NCBI GenBank assembly: GCA_035578155.1
Contig: JAPWDM010000016.1
Span: forward strand, 12,878,608-12,942,607
Reading direction: 5' to 3'
Length of the DNA: 64,000 nucleotides
Source: Brachynemurus nebulosus
Lineage: Eukaryota; Arthropoda; Insecta; Neuroptera; Myrmeleontidae
A program made the translations under genes and the position numbers. Below the pieces are notes generated by a model. It saw only the letters and a program-made list of their open reading frames with translations. It made no database searches and was not told where the DNA came from. Shown here piece after piece: positions 28,712-39,800 of the stretch (position 1 is the first letter of the stretch; each line of letters opens with the position of its first letter).

Positions 28712-28884
28712 CCACAAGCGCGTGTGATAAAACACTGGAGAAAGTTAATAATGTTATTAATGATCACAAATTCAACAGCCTACCAAAACCCCTCAAGTAT
28801 GTCCAAGAGCCCCAGTGTAACTTCAAACGACCCTATGTAGTGGATACATATAAAAAAAATGTCGGTGGAGAGGCCGGGAAGTAA
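28712..28884 (+). CDS. Possible 3'-terminal exon of a host gene, unidentified
   Basis: A pyrimidine-containing acceptor (CTCACATTTGTAG, ends 28,711) precedes 57 codons with ordinary composition. It begins TSACDKTLEKVNNVINDHKF, continues through KPLKYVQEPQCNFKRPY, and ends GGEAGK and TAA. An AATAAA lies 55 nt after the stop (28,939-28,944). The exon would start in the last two bases of a codon. The balanced amino-acid use sets it apart from the simple-repeat and transposon frames around it. I do not recognise the protein. Upstream exons are not identifiable within the window, so it could also be an orphan fragment. Confidence 0.35.
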
Positions 28885-28944
28885 TTTCAATACATATTAA
28901 AAACCTGAAATGCCTATGTTAATCACATACATAATGGAAATAAA

Positions 28945-29626
28945 ATACACTACTTAGCGTAAGTTTATATAGGTGAAATCACAGAAGAGTAGAAGAAGAC
29001 TAAAATCAAAAAAATGTAGGTAGATCGCTTGGAGTCACTTGTTGGTGTCACAGCTTAGGTTGTTCTGTCGGACACTAGTTGTAGCGGTGCAAACATCGCG
29101 AAAATTGATTGTTGGTCATTGTTTATCAACCACTTGCAGCAATGTAATACATACATACGTACGAATCGAATACGTACATATATTACACCAGGCACACTCC
29201 ACCCTCCACAGATTGAGTGCGGCGTATGACACACACACAGACATAGATCCCGTGTACATAGCTACGAGATTTATGAATTAACATGTTGTGCGTTTGGAGT
29301 GGGAGAAAAATTTTACGTCGTTTTTCTGCTACAGTCATCTCTACGCTATACAGATAGTTAGTTCGTTTCTGCTCTTTTGTGGGTGAAATTAACTAAAATT
29401 GGTCTGACGTCATTAAAAAAAAACAAATTAATCAAAATTAGACGTACCAAAATTTATACATAATTAATTTTTATCAGAAGCATATCCAAGGTGTTGTACG
29501 AATTTTGACATTTGGTTCAATTCCTGAAATGTGGGTCCTTAGAATTTAATTTTTTTTTAAACAAATTAAACATAGAGTTTATTCAATGGTGTAGAAACCA
29601 ATAAATAATCTATATCAGATAATTAT
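28945..29626. other. Intergenic, no gene recognised
   Basis: A plus-strand open frame of 80 codons at 29,039-29,281 contains ACATACATACG-type repeats and has no recognisable features. Confidence 0.5.
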
Positions 29627-29634
29627 TGTACTAT

Positions 29635-29878
29635 CAGGGCCTGTTTACCGAATAGGCCAAGGTAGGCCATGGTCTAGGGGCGGCCGGTTTTTAGAACAGG
29701 GCGGCAAAAGTTGTAAATTGACGTTTTTTTTTTTTATTTTATTGCTCATCAGTAATTTTTTTTTAGAGGAAAGTCTAAAAAAGGTAGGAAAAGTTACGAT
29801 TTTCTTATTTTTGAGCAAAAGATGAGGCCGGCTTTTTAACGGTGCCTAGGGACGGCACTTAGGGTTAATCTGGCCCTG
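29635..29878. mobile_element. hAT-type MITE
   Basis: 244 bp. The ends are CAGGGCC and GGCCCTG, with extended inverted similarity (CAGGGCCTGTTTACC against CAGGGCCAGATTAACC). A perfect 8-bp duplication TGTACTAT lies at 29,627-29,634 and 29,879-29,886. Eight-base duplications with CAGGG termini define hAT elements. It has no coding capacity. Confidence 0.93.
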
Positions 29879-29886
29879 TGTACTAT

Positions 29887-30275
29887 TATTATGTAAATGG
29901 ATATTTAAATGGAAAATACCTTTGTCGCAACAATCTACATAAATAATAGCGAATTTGCGGCTATAAAAATTATTTTTTGTTACTCATGCGAGAGAAGTAC
30001 TAACTTGGCGCACACATTTTTGTACGCAAAATAGTTGTTTAACCACTCTGCTCTTCCCACATACTTTTTTGCGTGCGGAAAGTATACTTTCCGATGTAAA
30101 TTGACAATAAAACACGCAAGATTTAATCAAAACACGCAAAGCCGCCTCTTGATTTTTCATTTAATAAATATTTCAAAATTATTTCTATAGAAACCACCAA
30201 CAAAGTAATTTAAACAATATTTAATTCAGAAAAAAAGACAGACACTCAAAAATATTATTTTAAAAAGTAATAAAA
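29887..30275. other. AT-rich intergenic sequence
   Basis: No gene recognised. A short inverted motif ACTTTTTTGCGTGCGGAAAG/TACTTTCCG lies near 30,063-30,095. Confidence 0.5.
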
Positions 30276-30277
30276 TA

Positions 30278-30426
30278 CCCCTGTCACCGCATCCTGCATA
30301 ACATAGCGAATTTCCATTTACAAAAGTACGTTTTTCTCGGAAACTAGTTGATATAGAGTAATCGTAAATAAAACGTACTTTTGTAAATGGAAATTCGCTA
30401 TGTTATGCAGGATGCGGCGACAGGGG
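30278..30426. mobile_element. 149-bp TA-flanked hairpin MITE
   Basis: Arms of about 55 bp (left starts CCCCTGTCACCGCATCC; the right inverse differs at one base early on) surround a loop of about 35 bp. TA dinucleotides flank it at 30,276-30,277 and 30,427-30,428, fitting a Tc1/mariner-type insertion. The near-perfect arms suggest a young copy. Confidence 0.9.
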
Positions 30427-30431
30427 TATTT

Positions 30432-30656
30432 ATGTAATCTTTTCTCCTCTTTTAAATGATGTAAAAAAATTTCACAAAAATTCTTGAATAAGTGGAAAAA
30501 CCAATTTTTTTCAAGAACAAAAACCATGTTCCCGGCATCGGACATGTCTGGCTAACGAACTTGTGCAACGGTTTGGGACTTCCAATACTTTCACCAAATT
30601 TCGTAAAGCTAGGACATTTCGTTCGAGAGTTATCGTGCCATCACACATATACATAC

Positions 30657-30748
<92 letters not shown>

Positions 30749-30845
30749 GAATATTATTTTCGGTTTCTAGGGACCTCAAAACAAATTTCTGCCATAGTCC
30801 CGGGCTAAAGTCGCGTCATGACCAGTGGCTGTAATAGCTGAATTC
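30432..30845 (+). repeat. Dispersed repeat family B, copy 1, with internal (TA)n
   Basis: The left half contains CATGTTCCCGGCATCGGACA and CATTTCGTTCGAGAGTTATC. The right half contains TTTTCGGTTTCTAGGGACCT and GTCCCGGGCTAAAGTCGCG. A (TA)n tract (30,663-30,744) lies between them. The same two halves flank (TA)n at 31,190-31,735 and lie without (TA)n at 35,305-35,475. Confidence 0.85.
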
Positions 30846-30897
30846 CATTCTGGAAATTCGCTAATAATAAATTCAGTTTATATAAATTATAGAACAA

Positions 30898-31095
30898 TAA
30901 GGTTCAGTTAGGTTAGAAAAAATTTTGTTGGGTTCGGTTAGGTTAGAAAAAATTTCCTTAGGTTCGGTTAGGTTTGAGACCAAATTTCCTTAGGTTCGGT
31001 TAGGTTAGATCAAGTTCCGTTAGGTTAGAAAAAATTTTCGCTCACATTACTCCACCTACCGCCGGAGGTTTCTAGAACCGCCCCGGTAGATGATG
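30898..31095 (+). repeat. Fragment related to the Polinton-like terminal repeat
   Basis: Repeated GGTTCGGTTAGGTTAGA units are followed by GGTTAGATCAAGTTCCGTTA and by CCACCTACCGCCGGAGGTTTCTAGAACCGCC with small gaps in identity. This matches the right terminal region at about 25,040-25,160 in the same orientation. Similarity ends at the GGTAG near 31,089. No second end is nearby. Confidence 0.8.
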
Positions 31096-31189
31096 AACTG
31101 TCTAATCCTCCTGCTGACTTTTTTTCTTATTTTCTCAAAACCTAGCTAACCTAGAATAATAGTTCAAAAACCTTTTTTATGTGATTTTT

Positions 31190-31421
31190 TTCTGTCTTTG
31201 CAATGGTGTAAAAAAATATTGCAAAAACTTTTAAATTGTAGCAAATTTTGGCAAAAATTAATTTTTTGCAAGAACAGAAACCATGTTCCTGGCATCCGAC
31301 GTGTCTGGCTGAAGAACTCATCCAAGATTTTTGGACTTCTAACGTTCTCACCAATTTTCGTAAACCTAGAACATTTCGTTCGAGAGTTATCGTGCTGATG
31401 CATATATACATAAATACATAT

Positions 31422-31511
<90 letters not shown>

Positions 31512-31525
31512 TATATATATATAAT

Positions 31526-31606
<81 letters not shown>

Positions 31607-31735
31607 TTTAGTGAATATTATTTTCGGTTTCTAGGGACCTCAAAACAAATTTCTGCCATAGTCCCGGGCTCAAGTCGCGTCATGACAGTGACTGTAATAA
31701 CTGAATTTCCAGAATGCGCTAAAATTCGCTAAAAT
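31190..31735 (+). repeat. Dispersed repeat family B, copy 2, with internal (CA)n(TA)n
   Basis: Same halves as copy 1, separated by (CA)n at about 31,421-31,437 and an interrupted (TA)n to about 31,602. It ends near GACAGTGACTGTAATAACTG. Open frames here read the repeat. Confidence 0.85.
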
Positions 31736-32410
31736 AGTAATAAATAATAATAATAGAAAAAAGTATGTGAAATTCGTAATAAAAAATAGTATGTGCAACT
31801 CGTGCGGGATTGTCAATTGCCCACTCGAGCGAATGAGCGCACTCACTACGATCGTGCCCTCAACTTCGTTTTCTTGGGCAATCGACAATTTACCGCCCTT
31901 ATTGCACTATTTCCTCGCTTACATAAGATAGTAGTTCAAAAACCTGTCTTATGTGATCTCGTTCCTTGTCTGATGTAACAGTATATTACGTGATTGCGGT
32001 TGTAAGTTGCATATTACACACGAGCAAAAAAGTTACACAAGAGCCGCGCAGCGGCGAGTGCGTATTTGAGCGAGTGTGTGATATGCCTTACAACCGAGTT
32101 ACGTACTATACTTTATCTACGACTAACATCAAATTCACAATAAACGACAAAAATTTGGTATAAATCTACAAATACCAATACATTAAAAGTATGTAGCATT
32201 TGAAATTTATTAAAAACAAACGTAAACAGTCAGTTGCTAGGTAAAATTTTTGTACAGATTCTTTTTTTTTTTTTTAACATCCTCGTTTATCGATTATCAG
32301 TTCTAAATAGAACTATAAATCGAGCGATGATAGAACATAACGGGAATGGTGATTACCCACTGGTAATCACTCAAAATAAATTATATACTAAATATAATAT
32401 ACTATACATT
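31736..32410. other. Intergenic, no gene recognised
   Basis: Two GC-richer patches (31,796-31,920; 32,035-32,090) in AT-rich sequence. No protein similarity evident. Confidence 0.45.
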
Positions 32411-32415
32411 AAAAG

Positions 32416-33630
32416 CTAAATAAATCTATATCTTAATTCTAAAATATTCTGTCGATTGAGTCTATACAAAGAGTCACTATTGTCAAGTAAGTTAAGGGCA
32501 CACACATTAGGGTGATTTTCTAGGCGATGAATGTATTTATCACTGTATCGTACTATTTTCTCACGCACTGTGGGCACTTGAAGACTGCGATGTATGTCAT
32601 CGTTACGCACGTACCACGGAGAAGCACTTATGGCTCGTAGCACTTTAGACTGAAATCGTTGCAATATCTCAATATTGCTAACACTAGCCGTACCCCAAAG
32701 TTGAATACCATAAGTCCATACTGGTTTGATAACACTTTTATAAACTAGAACTTTGTTTCTTAAAGATAACTTTGATTTACGACCTAGAAGCCAATAGTAC
32801 TTAGAAAAGTTAACATTTAGTTGCTTACGTTTAGTCCAAATATGTTTACGCCATGTTAGTTTTCTATCTAGATGTATACCTAGATATTTAGCTTCAGTTG
32901 CTAATGGTAACACTACATCATTCAAACTAACTGCAGGGTAGGTTCCTTTTCTCGTAGTAAATGTAACTTGCACTGATTTCGTTTCATTTACTCGAATACG
33001 CCATTTATGTAAGCATTCCTGTATTCGACGCAAGCTAGATTGTAACTTTTGTGATGCAACATTTGGATCTTCATCAGTAGCTAGGATAGCAGTATCATCA
33101 GCAAATGTTGCAGTAGTATTTTCTTCATCAACCGGCAGATCTGCAGTATATATAAGATAAAGAATAGGCCCTAGAACACTACCTTGTGGTACACCGGAAC
33201 GGACTGGAAACATTTCTGATATTTCACTCTGAAACTTTACATGAAAGTAACGATCTGACAAATAAGATTTCAGTATTAAGTAGAATGATTCAGGAATATT
33301 TTTCCTTAATTTATACAATAAGCCAGTATGCCACACTTTGTCAAATGCTTGACTCACGTCGAGAAAAGCTGCTGTACAATATTTTTTTTCTTGAAAAGAG
33401 CGGTTGATCGTATTGACTACACGATGAACTTGTTCGACGGTTGAATGTTTTGCGCGAAAACCAAACTGATGATCTGGAATAATTTTAAGGTCATCGAGGA
33501 CTCGATGCAGTCTTCTGAGAAATAACTTTTCGAACATTTTGGATAAAACGGGGAGTAAACTGATTGGTCTGTACGACGTCACCTCATTTACTGGCTTCCC
33601 CCGCTTTTGTATTAAGATGATTTGAGCTAA
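32416..33630 (-). pseudogene. Jockey-type retrotransposon ORF2, reverse transcriptase part
   Basis: A 388-codon open stretch (ATG at 33,582, in frame from just after the stop near 33,633) carries the reverse transcriptase. It starts SYRPISLLPVLSKMFEKL. Motif A is TAAFLDVSQAFDKV, motif B GVPQGSVLGPILYLIYTADL, motif C TFADDTAIL, and the thumb has AKYLGIHLDRKLTWRKHI. It ends with the usual C-terminal helical region and TAA, with no RNase H. It continues the frame of 33,634-35,160 and is separated from it by one TAG, at a position where jockey-type proteins usually have Trp. Otherwise no damage is seen. Confidence 0.92.
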
Positions 33631-33633
33631 TTT

Positions 33634-35160
33634 CTAAACAGCAGGGAAATATTTTAGCCTTAAAATGGCATTAAAAATTAAATTTATCATCATAATACCT
33701 TTATTAGGCAATTCTCTTAGAATCCTAACTGTGACAAGATCGTAGCCAGGAGCTTTCTTTATATTTAATTCATTCCAGATCAATCTTTTAATTTCCTTTG
33801 GCGAAAAAGGTTCAACTGGGACAGTTGGCTCTGAAGATGCTTCTAAAAGTTGAGTTTCTTCAATATTTAAGTTGTCTCCGTGATTGGGTTGAAAAACTTC
33901 AGATAGAGTTTCAGCAAAAAGTTCTGCCTTTTCTCGTGCACTTTTTGCCCAGCTTCCATTATTTCCACGAAATGGTGGTATTTGTTGTTGTGGCTGTTTA
34001 ATGTGCTTAGTAGCTTTCCAGAGGGAGTAGTCAGATGCTTCAGTTGGGCAAAGATTTTCGAGATAATCTTCAATAGCATCCTGTTTTAATTTATTCAGTA
34101 ATCTCTTTAACTTTTGGGATATTCTGTTAAAACGATTTTTGTCTCCTGGAAACCTGGTTTGTTGCCATATTCTTCTTAGCCTCCGTTTTTCTAAAATCAA
34201 GTCCTTAACTGTATCTGGTGAGGTAACTTTGACACCTGAGTTATTGACAATGTCTGGAGTGGATTCACAAGCAGCAGATTGAATGATATTAGTAAAATTT
34301 ACCACTGCTTGATCTAATTCTAATTCTGATTTTAAGGATGTTCTTAAGGTAATTTTTTTGTCAATATAATTTCGAAAGTAATCCCAGTCCGTGTGCTTAT
34401 TGAACAGAACAGATGTTTTCTCTTTATGGATTAATTTAGTGCTAACTGTAAGCAAAACAGGTGAATGGTCCGATGATAAGTCAAAACACGACTTTATCTC
34501 CATGTATCTATTAGACATATTTTTCGTAACAAATAGGTCCAACAAATCTGGAATTTTATTTAAATCAGATGGCCAATAAGTTGGTTCACCCGTAGATAGA
34601 TAATTCAGATTGCTGTCATCGATAACTTTTAGAAGATTTCTACCTTTAGGGTTGATGAGCCTAGAACCCCAATGCGTGTGCTTAGCATTGTAGTCACCGC
34701 CTGAGATAAATCGATTTCCAAGGATGTTGAAAAAATTTTGAAACATATCCTGGCTGATTGCATATCTTGGAGGACAATACACAGCGGAAAAAGTTATTGG
34801 TCCAATCCAATCTTCCACCACTACGCTTGTTGCTTGAAGGTAATCTTCGTTATATTTTTGTAGCTCGTGATGCTTTAAGCTGTTTTTAATTATAATCGCT
34901 GTACCACCGTGGCCTCTACCACTAGGATGTTTCGTATCATACACAGTATAGTTTCTTATTTTAATATAACTTCTCTGAGTAAATCTCGTTTCAGATATTA
35001 GGGCTATGTCTATGTCATGATCTTGAAGGAAAGTACAGATTCTAATATAATATGTATCATGTATATTACTGTATAATATACAATGAATTAATAAAAGTGT
35101 AGTAGGTGTTATTATTTTTAGCATACATACGTGTAAAGGGCCATTTTTTGTCATTGCCAA
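33634..35160 (-). pseudogene. Jockey-type retrotransposon ORF2, endonuclease part (5'-truncated)
   Basis: An apurinic-type endonuclease frame. Its recognisable part starts at about DHDIDIALISETRF (residue about 48). It then shows GRGHGGTAIIIKN, YCPPRYAIS, GGDYNAKHTHWG and LSSDHSPVLL, the usual order of catalytic segments (E of SETRF, D of GDYN, SDH). The first endonuclease segment (normally with a catalytic Asn) is absent. The first about 45 residues are unrelated AT-rich sequence, so the copy is 5'-truncated near 35,050. The ATG shown at 35,160 is therefore not the original start. No ORF1 is present. The linker and start of the reverse transcriptase follow to the TAG at about 33,631. Confidence 0.88.
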
Positions 35161-35304
35161 AGGGCCAGCTGGATATGTGGCTGTGTGTGAAACGTAGCTT
35201 ACTTAGATAGTATTTTGTACAATAAACAAGCAATTTAATGGTAGTCGTAGATAAAGTAAATTTCGAAATACTTTTGAATTTTGCCAAAATCTAATTTTTC
35301 GACG
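35161..35304. other. Flank of the truncated jockey copy
   Basis: AT-rich, no element features. Confidence 0.4.
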
Positions 35305-35475
35305 TTTTAGGCATCGGACGCGTCTGGCTGAAGACCTCATCTAGGGATTTAGAACTTTCAAATTTTTCAAATTGAATATTATTTTTTTTTTCTAGAGACT
35401 TCAAAACCAGTTTTTATCACAGTACCAGGCTCAAGTCTTATCCTAATAGTGGCTGTAATAGCTGAGTTTTCCACA
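35305..35475 (+). repeat. Dispersed repeat family B, copy 3, without (TA)n
   Basis: Keeps GGCATCGGACGCGTCTGGCTG, the region corresponding to the second half (CTTCAAAACCAG; CAGGCTCAAGTC) and GTGGCTGTAATAGCTGAGTTT. It has only a poly-T where the other copies have (TA)n. Confidence 0.7.
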
Positions 35476-36174
35476 AGACCTTCGCAAAACGCTATCTAGA
35501 GCTCTTATAAGTTAGCTATGACAATAAAACTTTCAAACACATTTTTATATTTACATAATAATATATATTATGCTTTATTTGCGAAATACGAATAAATCAC
35601 TTGACTTTATTAAATGGTCACTAGTTCAACTAAGGTAAAAGCTCTTCCAAGTACATCGGAAATTTCTGCCTATTTTGCATTAAACTTATTTCAAAACTTA
35701 CTTTTATTTACATTATTAGAACAGAAAAAAAATTTGTCACTTAAAAAAAATATTTATGGTAAAGCTATTAAAATGAAATTGTATGTTATTTGTACATATG
35801 GTACATGTCATTTGGTGCTAAAACGACGCCTGCCAACTGTTCAACGTCGCGACGCTCTTCCACATTACTGACATATTTCTGTTTTACAATATATTTATAT
35901 ATGTAAACATACTTATATATTATAACACATTGTACAATATTACACACATGAAAGTATTCTATACACATAACTGTCATAAACACTTTTCTAAATTTACTAA
36001 GAATGTTAAATTTACCAATAATTTATAACATCTGTACCTACTAATTTAAAATAAATATCTGTAATAAAACAAGATTAAAAACAAAAAGTAAACATGAAGG
36101 TGAATATGATGCGAAGTCATCTTATCACTTTACATTTATTTAAGCACGTTATGTCCGAGCTCTTCATATAAGTT
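35476..36174. other. AT-rich intergenic sequence
   Basis: No gene recognised. The plus-strand open frame at 35,614-35,871 has no family features. Confidence 0.5.
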
Positions 36175-36372
36175 TTCTTTTCTTTATTACCGATATTTCA
36201 CACTACGGTTTCGTGTACTTGCTAACGATTCTTAGGTAAGGAAACTTGATCAGTAAATAAATAATTAAAATTCACATAGTGTTTGAAAAATTATCAAATT
36301 GGATCGGCTGGGACTCGAACCGGGATCTCTTGGTTGCTAGCCAAGTGCCTTACCAATTAGGCCACCGACCGC
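36175..36372 (-). repeat. tRNA-like (Ala-AGC cloverleaf) sequence, probable SINE
   Basis: 36,300-36,372 on the minus strand folds as a tRNA. The 7-bp acceptor allows two G-U pairs (GGTCGGT with GCCGATC). The D arm is GCC/GGC, the anticodon stem is CTTGG/CCAAG with loop CTAGCAA (anticodon AGC), and the T arm has GGTTCGAGTCC. It is followed by about 125 bp of AT-rich tail ending ATAAAGAAAAGAAAAC. Unlike a usual tRNA-Ala it lacks the G3-U70 identity pair (3-70 is T-A). Either it is a tRNA-derived SINE (favoured) or a diverged tRNA gene. Confidence 0.6.
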
Positions 36373-36493
36373 TTGTTCGAGTGCCATTCCAATCTGATAA
36401 TCAATCAAACACATCCTCTCTTTTAATGCGAGACGCAGTTTTTATATTTTAATTTCAAATGTTATCGAGTGCCTGCGAAACATTATTAATGTA

Positions 36494-36800
36494 TGGCCGT
36501 CTGTCACTGAGCCAACATCTACGCTCCCACGAAAGTCTCGTCGTACGACCCAGTGTACACCAAAATAGACGAATAACACCTCGTTTCAAGTAGCAATAAC
36601 AACAACATAGGGAGTGATGTGACAAACCCGTCCGTGAATGTACTACGGTACTTTTACGGATTGGTTTGGCACATTACCCTTCCACAGAGCCTAATACCTT
36701 GCATAATGCCGGTATAGGTGAATGTTACTCAGTACTGTCCTACTGAGTAGTGAGCGCCAGGTTGGCGTAAAAGTCTATAATAATAATAATAATAATAATA
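36494..36800 (+). mobile_element. 5'-truncated R4/Dong-type copy (3' end only)
   Basis: Matches 40,738-41,042, the last about 24 codons plus 3' UTR of the complete element, with a few substitutions. It ends in (TAA)n, immediately followed by the start of the full-length copy. It is 3'-anchored and 5'-truncated, as target-primed reverse transcription produces. Confidence 0.9.
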
Positions 36801-36892
36801 AACGCCCTGTGGGTGGGGGCTTCACTTTGCAGAATTTGCCCACAGTAAGTCCTGCTTGTCGTAAAAGGCGACTAAAAGGACAACCCATTAGG

Positions 36893-39800
36893 ATGGAGAC
36901 TAACAGAAAAAAGCCTCGGAAAAATGCCGCTGCCGGTGGAGCGACCGGGCGCATCAGGGTCACCACTGAATGTGACAGTTTAGATCGCGGTGACGACAGG
37001 CTGGGTTCTAGGCAGCCACCTGTCAGCTGTAATAACACCTTCAGCCAAAATACTACTGCCCTACTTACAGAGCCACCAACACCTTTGGCTCAGCCGACTT
37101 TAAGTGTTTCCTCGGAGCACCCTTTGGGGACCACTAAAGCTGGTAAGAAGCGTGTGCGTATGCAATGGACAGATGAACTGAATGAATTCATCGTACGCAC
37201 ATACTTCCAAGTTACTAAACTTGAAACGGACAAAACTGGTTACCGTACGAAATTACATCAAGAGTTCGCGCGCACCTATCCTCACCTAAATCGCGTCACT
37301 GAACAGAGACTGGCAGACCAAAAGCGTGTCATTTTCACCAATAACCTTATACCTTCTTCCCTCATAAACACTATTAAAACACAAGTCGCACATCAATTTG
37401 CTCAAAATGAAGAAAGTCAGGCCGACGACGGCCCACCAGAAATGGGGAGCCCCACACAAAACGACACTCAACAACCTGTCGAGAATGAGCCTAACTACCA
37501 TGAAACAGTAGTAAATGACACCCTACTGCAAGAGATCGAACTGGAATTTAACACAGCGCTTACTGAATTCGAAGGGACGGACCCCACACATCGGTACTTG
37601 TTGCCTAAACAACACACCTCACGTAGATTGGCTGAGATCGTTGAGATATTAAATAACGTAATACTGCCTCAACACTTGCAAACTTGTGACAATTTTATCG
37701 AGTTACACACAGCTATCTACTGTGGAGCCGTTGCAGCAATACGTTGTAACGGGTCCGATGTAACACTACCTGTAGCGCACAACTCGAAGGAACACAAAAC
37801 CCCTGCCTGGAAAACACGATTGAATAAACGCATCAGCACCATCCGATGCAACCTCGGCAGGATCACCCAATACCAACAGGGTACGAGGTCCAAACGGCTC
37901 AACAAATATATACACGACATATTACACAAACACACAGTACACACACAATACGAGGAACCCAATAAAACACTCACAGAGATCAGAGATACGCTTCACCAAA
38001 AATTAACAGCACTAGCGAAGCGCTTACGAAGATATAAGACCAGTACTGAACGCAGACGACAAAACCAAGCGTTCAGCAGAAACGAGAGACGGTTTTATCA
38101 GTCTCTAACGAACACGGTAACTGACAGTAATGGTCTACCGGAGAAGAACGCATTCCATAGTTTCTGGGCGAATATATGGTCCAACACCATTGACCATAAT
38201 GACAAAGCCAGCTGGATCGATACAGAGTGCAGGAATAATGAACATCTTCCGGAGATGCCCTATACGGACATTACTACAGAGGACGTCTCCAGAGCTTTAC
38301 AGAGATCGCATAACTGGAAGACACCTGGCATCGATAACATACAAAACTACTGGCTCAAACACTTTACATCAACACACAAGTACCTCGCTGAACAATTCAC
38401 ACTATTTATAAGAACACCAAACCTGACACCGAAGTTCCTAACGCAGGGTATCACATACATGAAATCTAAAAACAGTGATACAAAAAATCCTGCGAATTAT
38501 AGGCCTATCACCTGCTTGCCTACAGTGTATAAGATTTTGACGTCCTGTCTGGCAGAAAAAATCAATGAGCATTGTCAGATTAACACCATACTGACAGAAG
38601 AACAAAAAGGATGTCGAAAGAGGTCACAAGGCTGCAAAGAGCAGCTTTTGATTGACTCCGTAGTACTGGAACAAGCGAAAGGGAGACAACGTAACCTGTA
38701 CACAGCGTTTATTGATTACAAAAAGGCATTTGATTCGGTCCCGCACTCCTGGTTACGGAGAGTATTGGAGCTGTACAAAATACACCCAAGTATCGTGAAC
38801 TTTCTTGGAACGATCATGTCCGATTGGCGAACGACCTTACATTTGAGTATTGGTAATGAAAAAACAGCAAGCGACCTTATTTAAGTAAGACGCGGCATAT
38901 TCCAAGGCGACTCATTGAGTCCATTATGGTTTTGTCTCGCAATGAATCCACTTTCTCGCCTGTTAAATGAAACCAAATACGGTTACAATGTAGGTACGCA
39001 AACGAATTCGCGCCATACCATCTCACATCTGATGTATATGGATGATATTAAGATCTATGCAGCTACTAAACATCAATTACAGCAGCTGCTGGGACTTTCC
39101 AACGAGGTTTCGCGAGACCTCTGTATGGAGTTCGGAATCGATAAATGTCGAACACAATGTCGTTCTGGAGGAAAACGAGATGCGGTCGCATTCGAACTCG
39201 AACCAGAGTCTGTTATGCAGCCCATGGACGAGGGAGAGTCGTACCGGTATCTCGGATTCAATCAGGACGAACGTATAGATCACAGCGCTGTAAAACAACA
39301 CCTGATGCAGCAATACCTAACGCGTGTACGGAGATTACTGAACACCCACCTTGATGGAAAAAAAACCATCAAAGCAATTAACACCTACGCAGTTCCGGTG
39401 CTAACGTACTCATTTGGGGTAATCAAATGGACGCCTACGGACTTGACAAACATCGAGATCAAGACCCGCGTCCTTATGACCAAATACCGAATTCATCATC
39501 CCAAAGCAGCGATAGAACGATTGACGCTGCCAAGAGCCGAAGGGGGTCGGGGTCTTATAGACATAAGGAACACGCATAATAAACAGGTTCATAACCTGCG
39601 AGAATACTTTTACACCAAAACACACACATCACACTTACACAATGCAATAATCCAAGCCGACAAGGCATACACACCATTAAACCTCTCACACACAGAAATG
39701 CCAGATAGTTTTTGCCCATTGGTCACGAAGGAGGACAAAATCCAGCAATGGATCCACAAGCCTCTACATGGAAGACATCCATAAGATCTTAACCAGAGTA

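Noticed and set aside
30901..31030. Interstitial telomere (TTAGG)n
   Set aside because: The GGTTAGGTTAG units belong to a longer 25-30 bp unit shared with the Polinton-like subterminal region, not a simple pentamer array.
36722..36892. Upstream extension of the Dong frame
   Set aside because: It runs through the 3' end of the older copy and the (TAA)n; the first ATG within the element is at 36,893.
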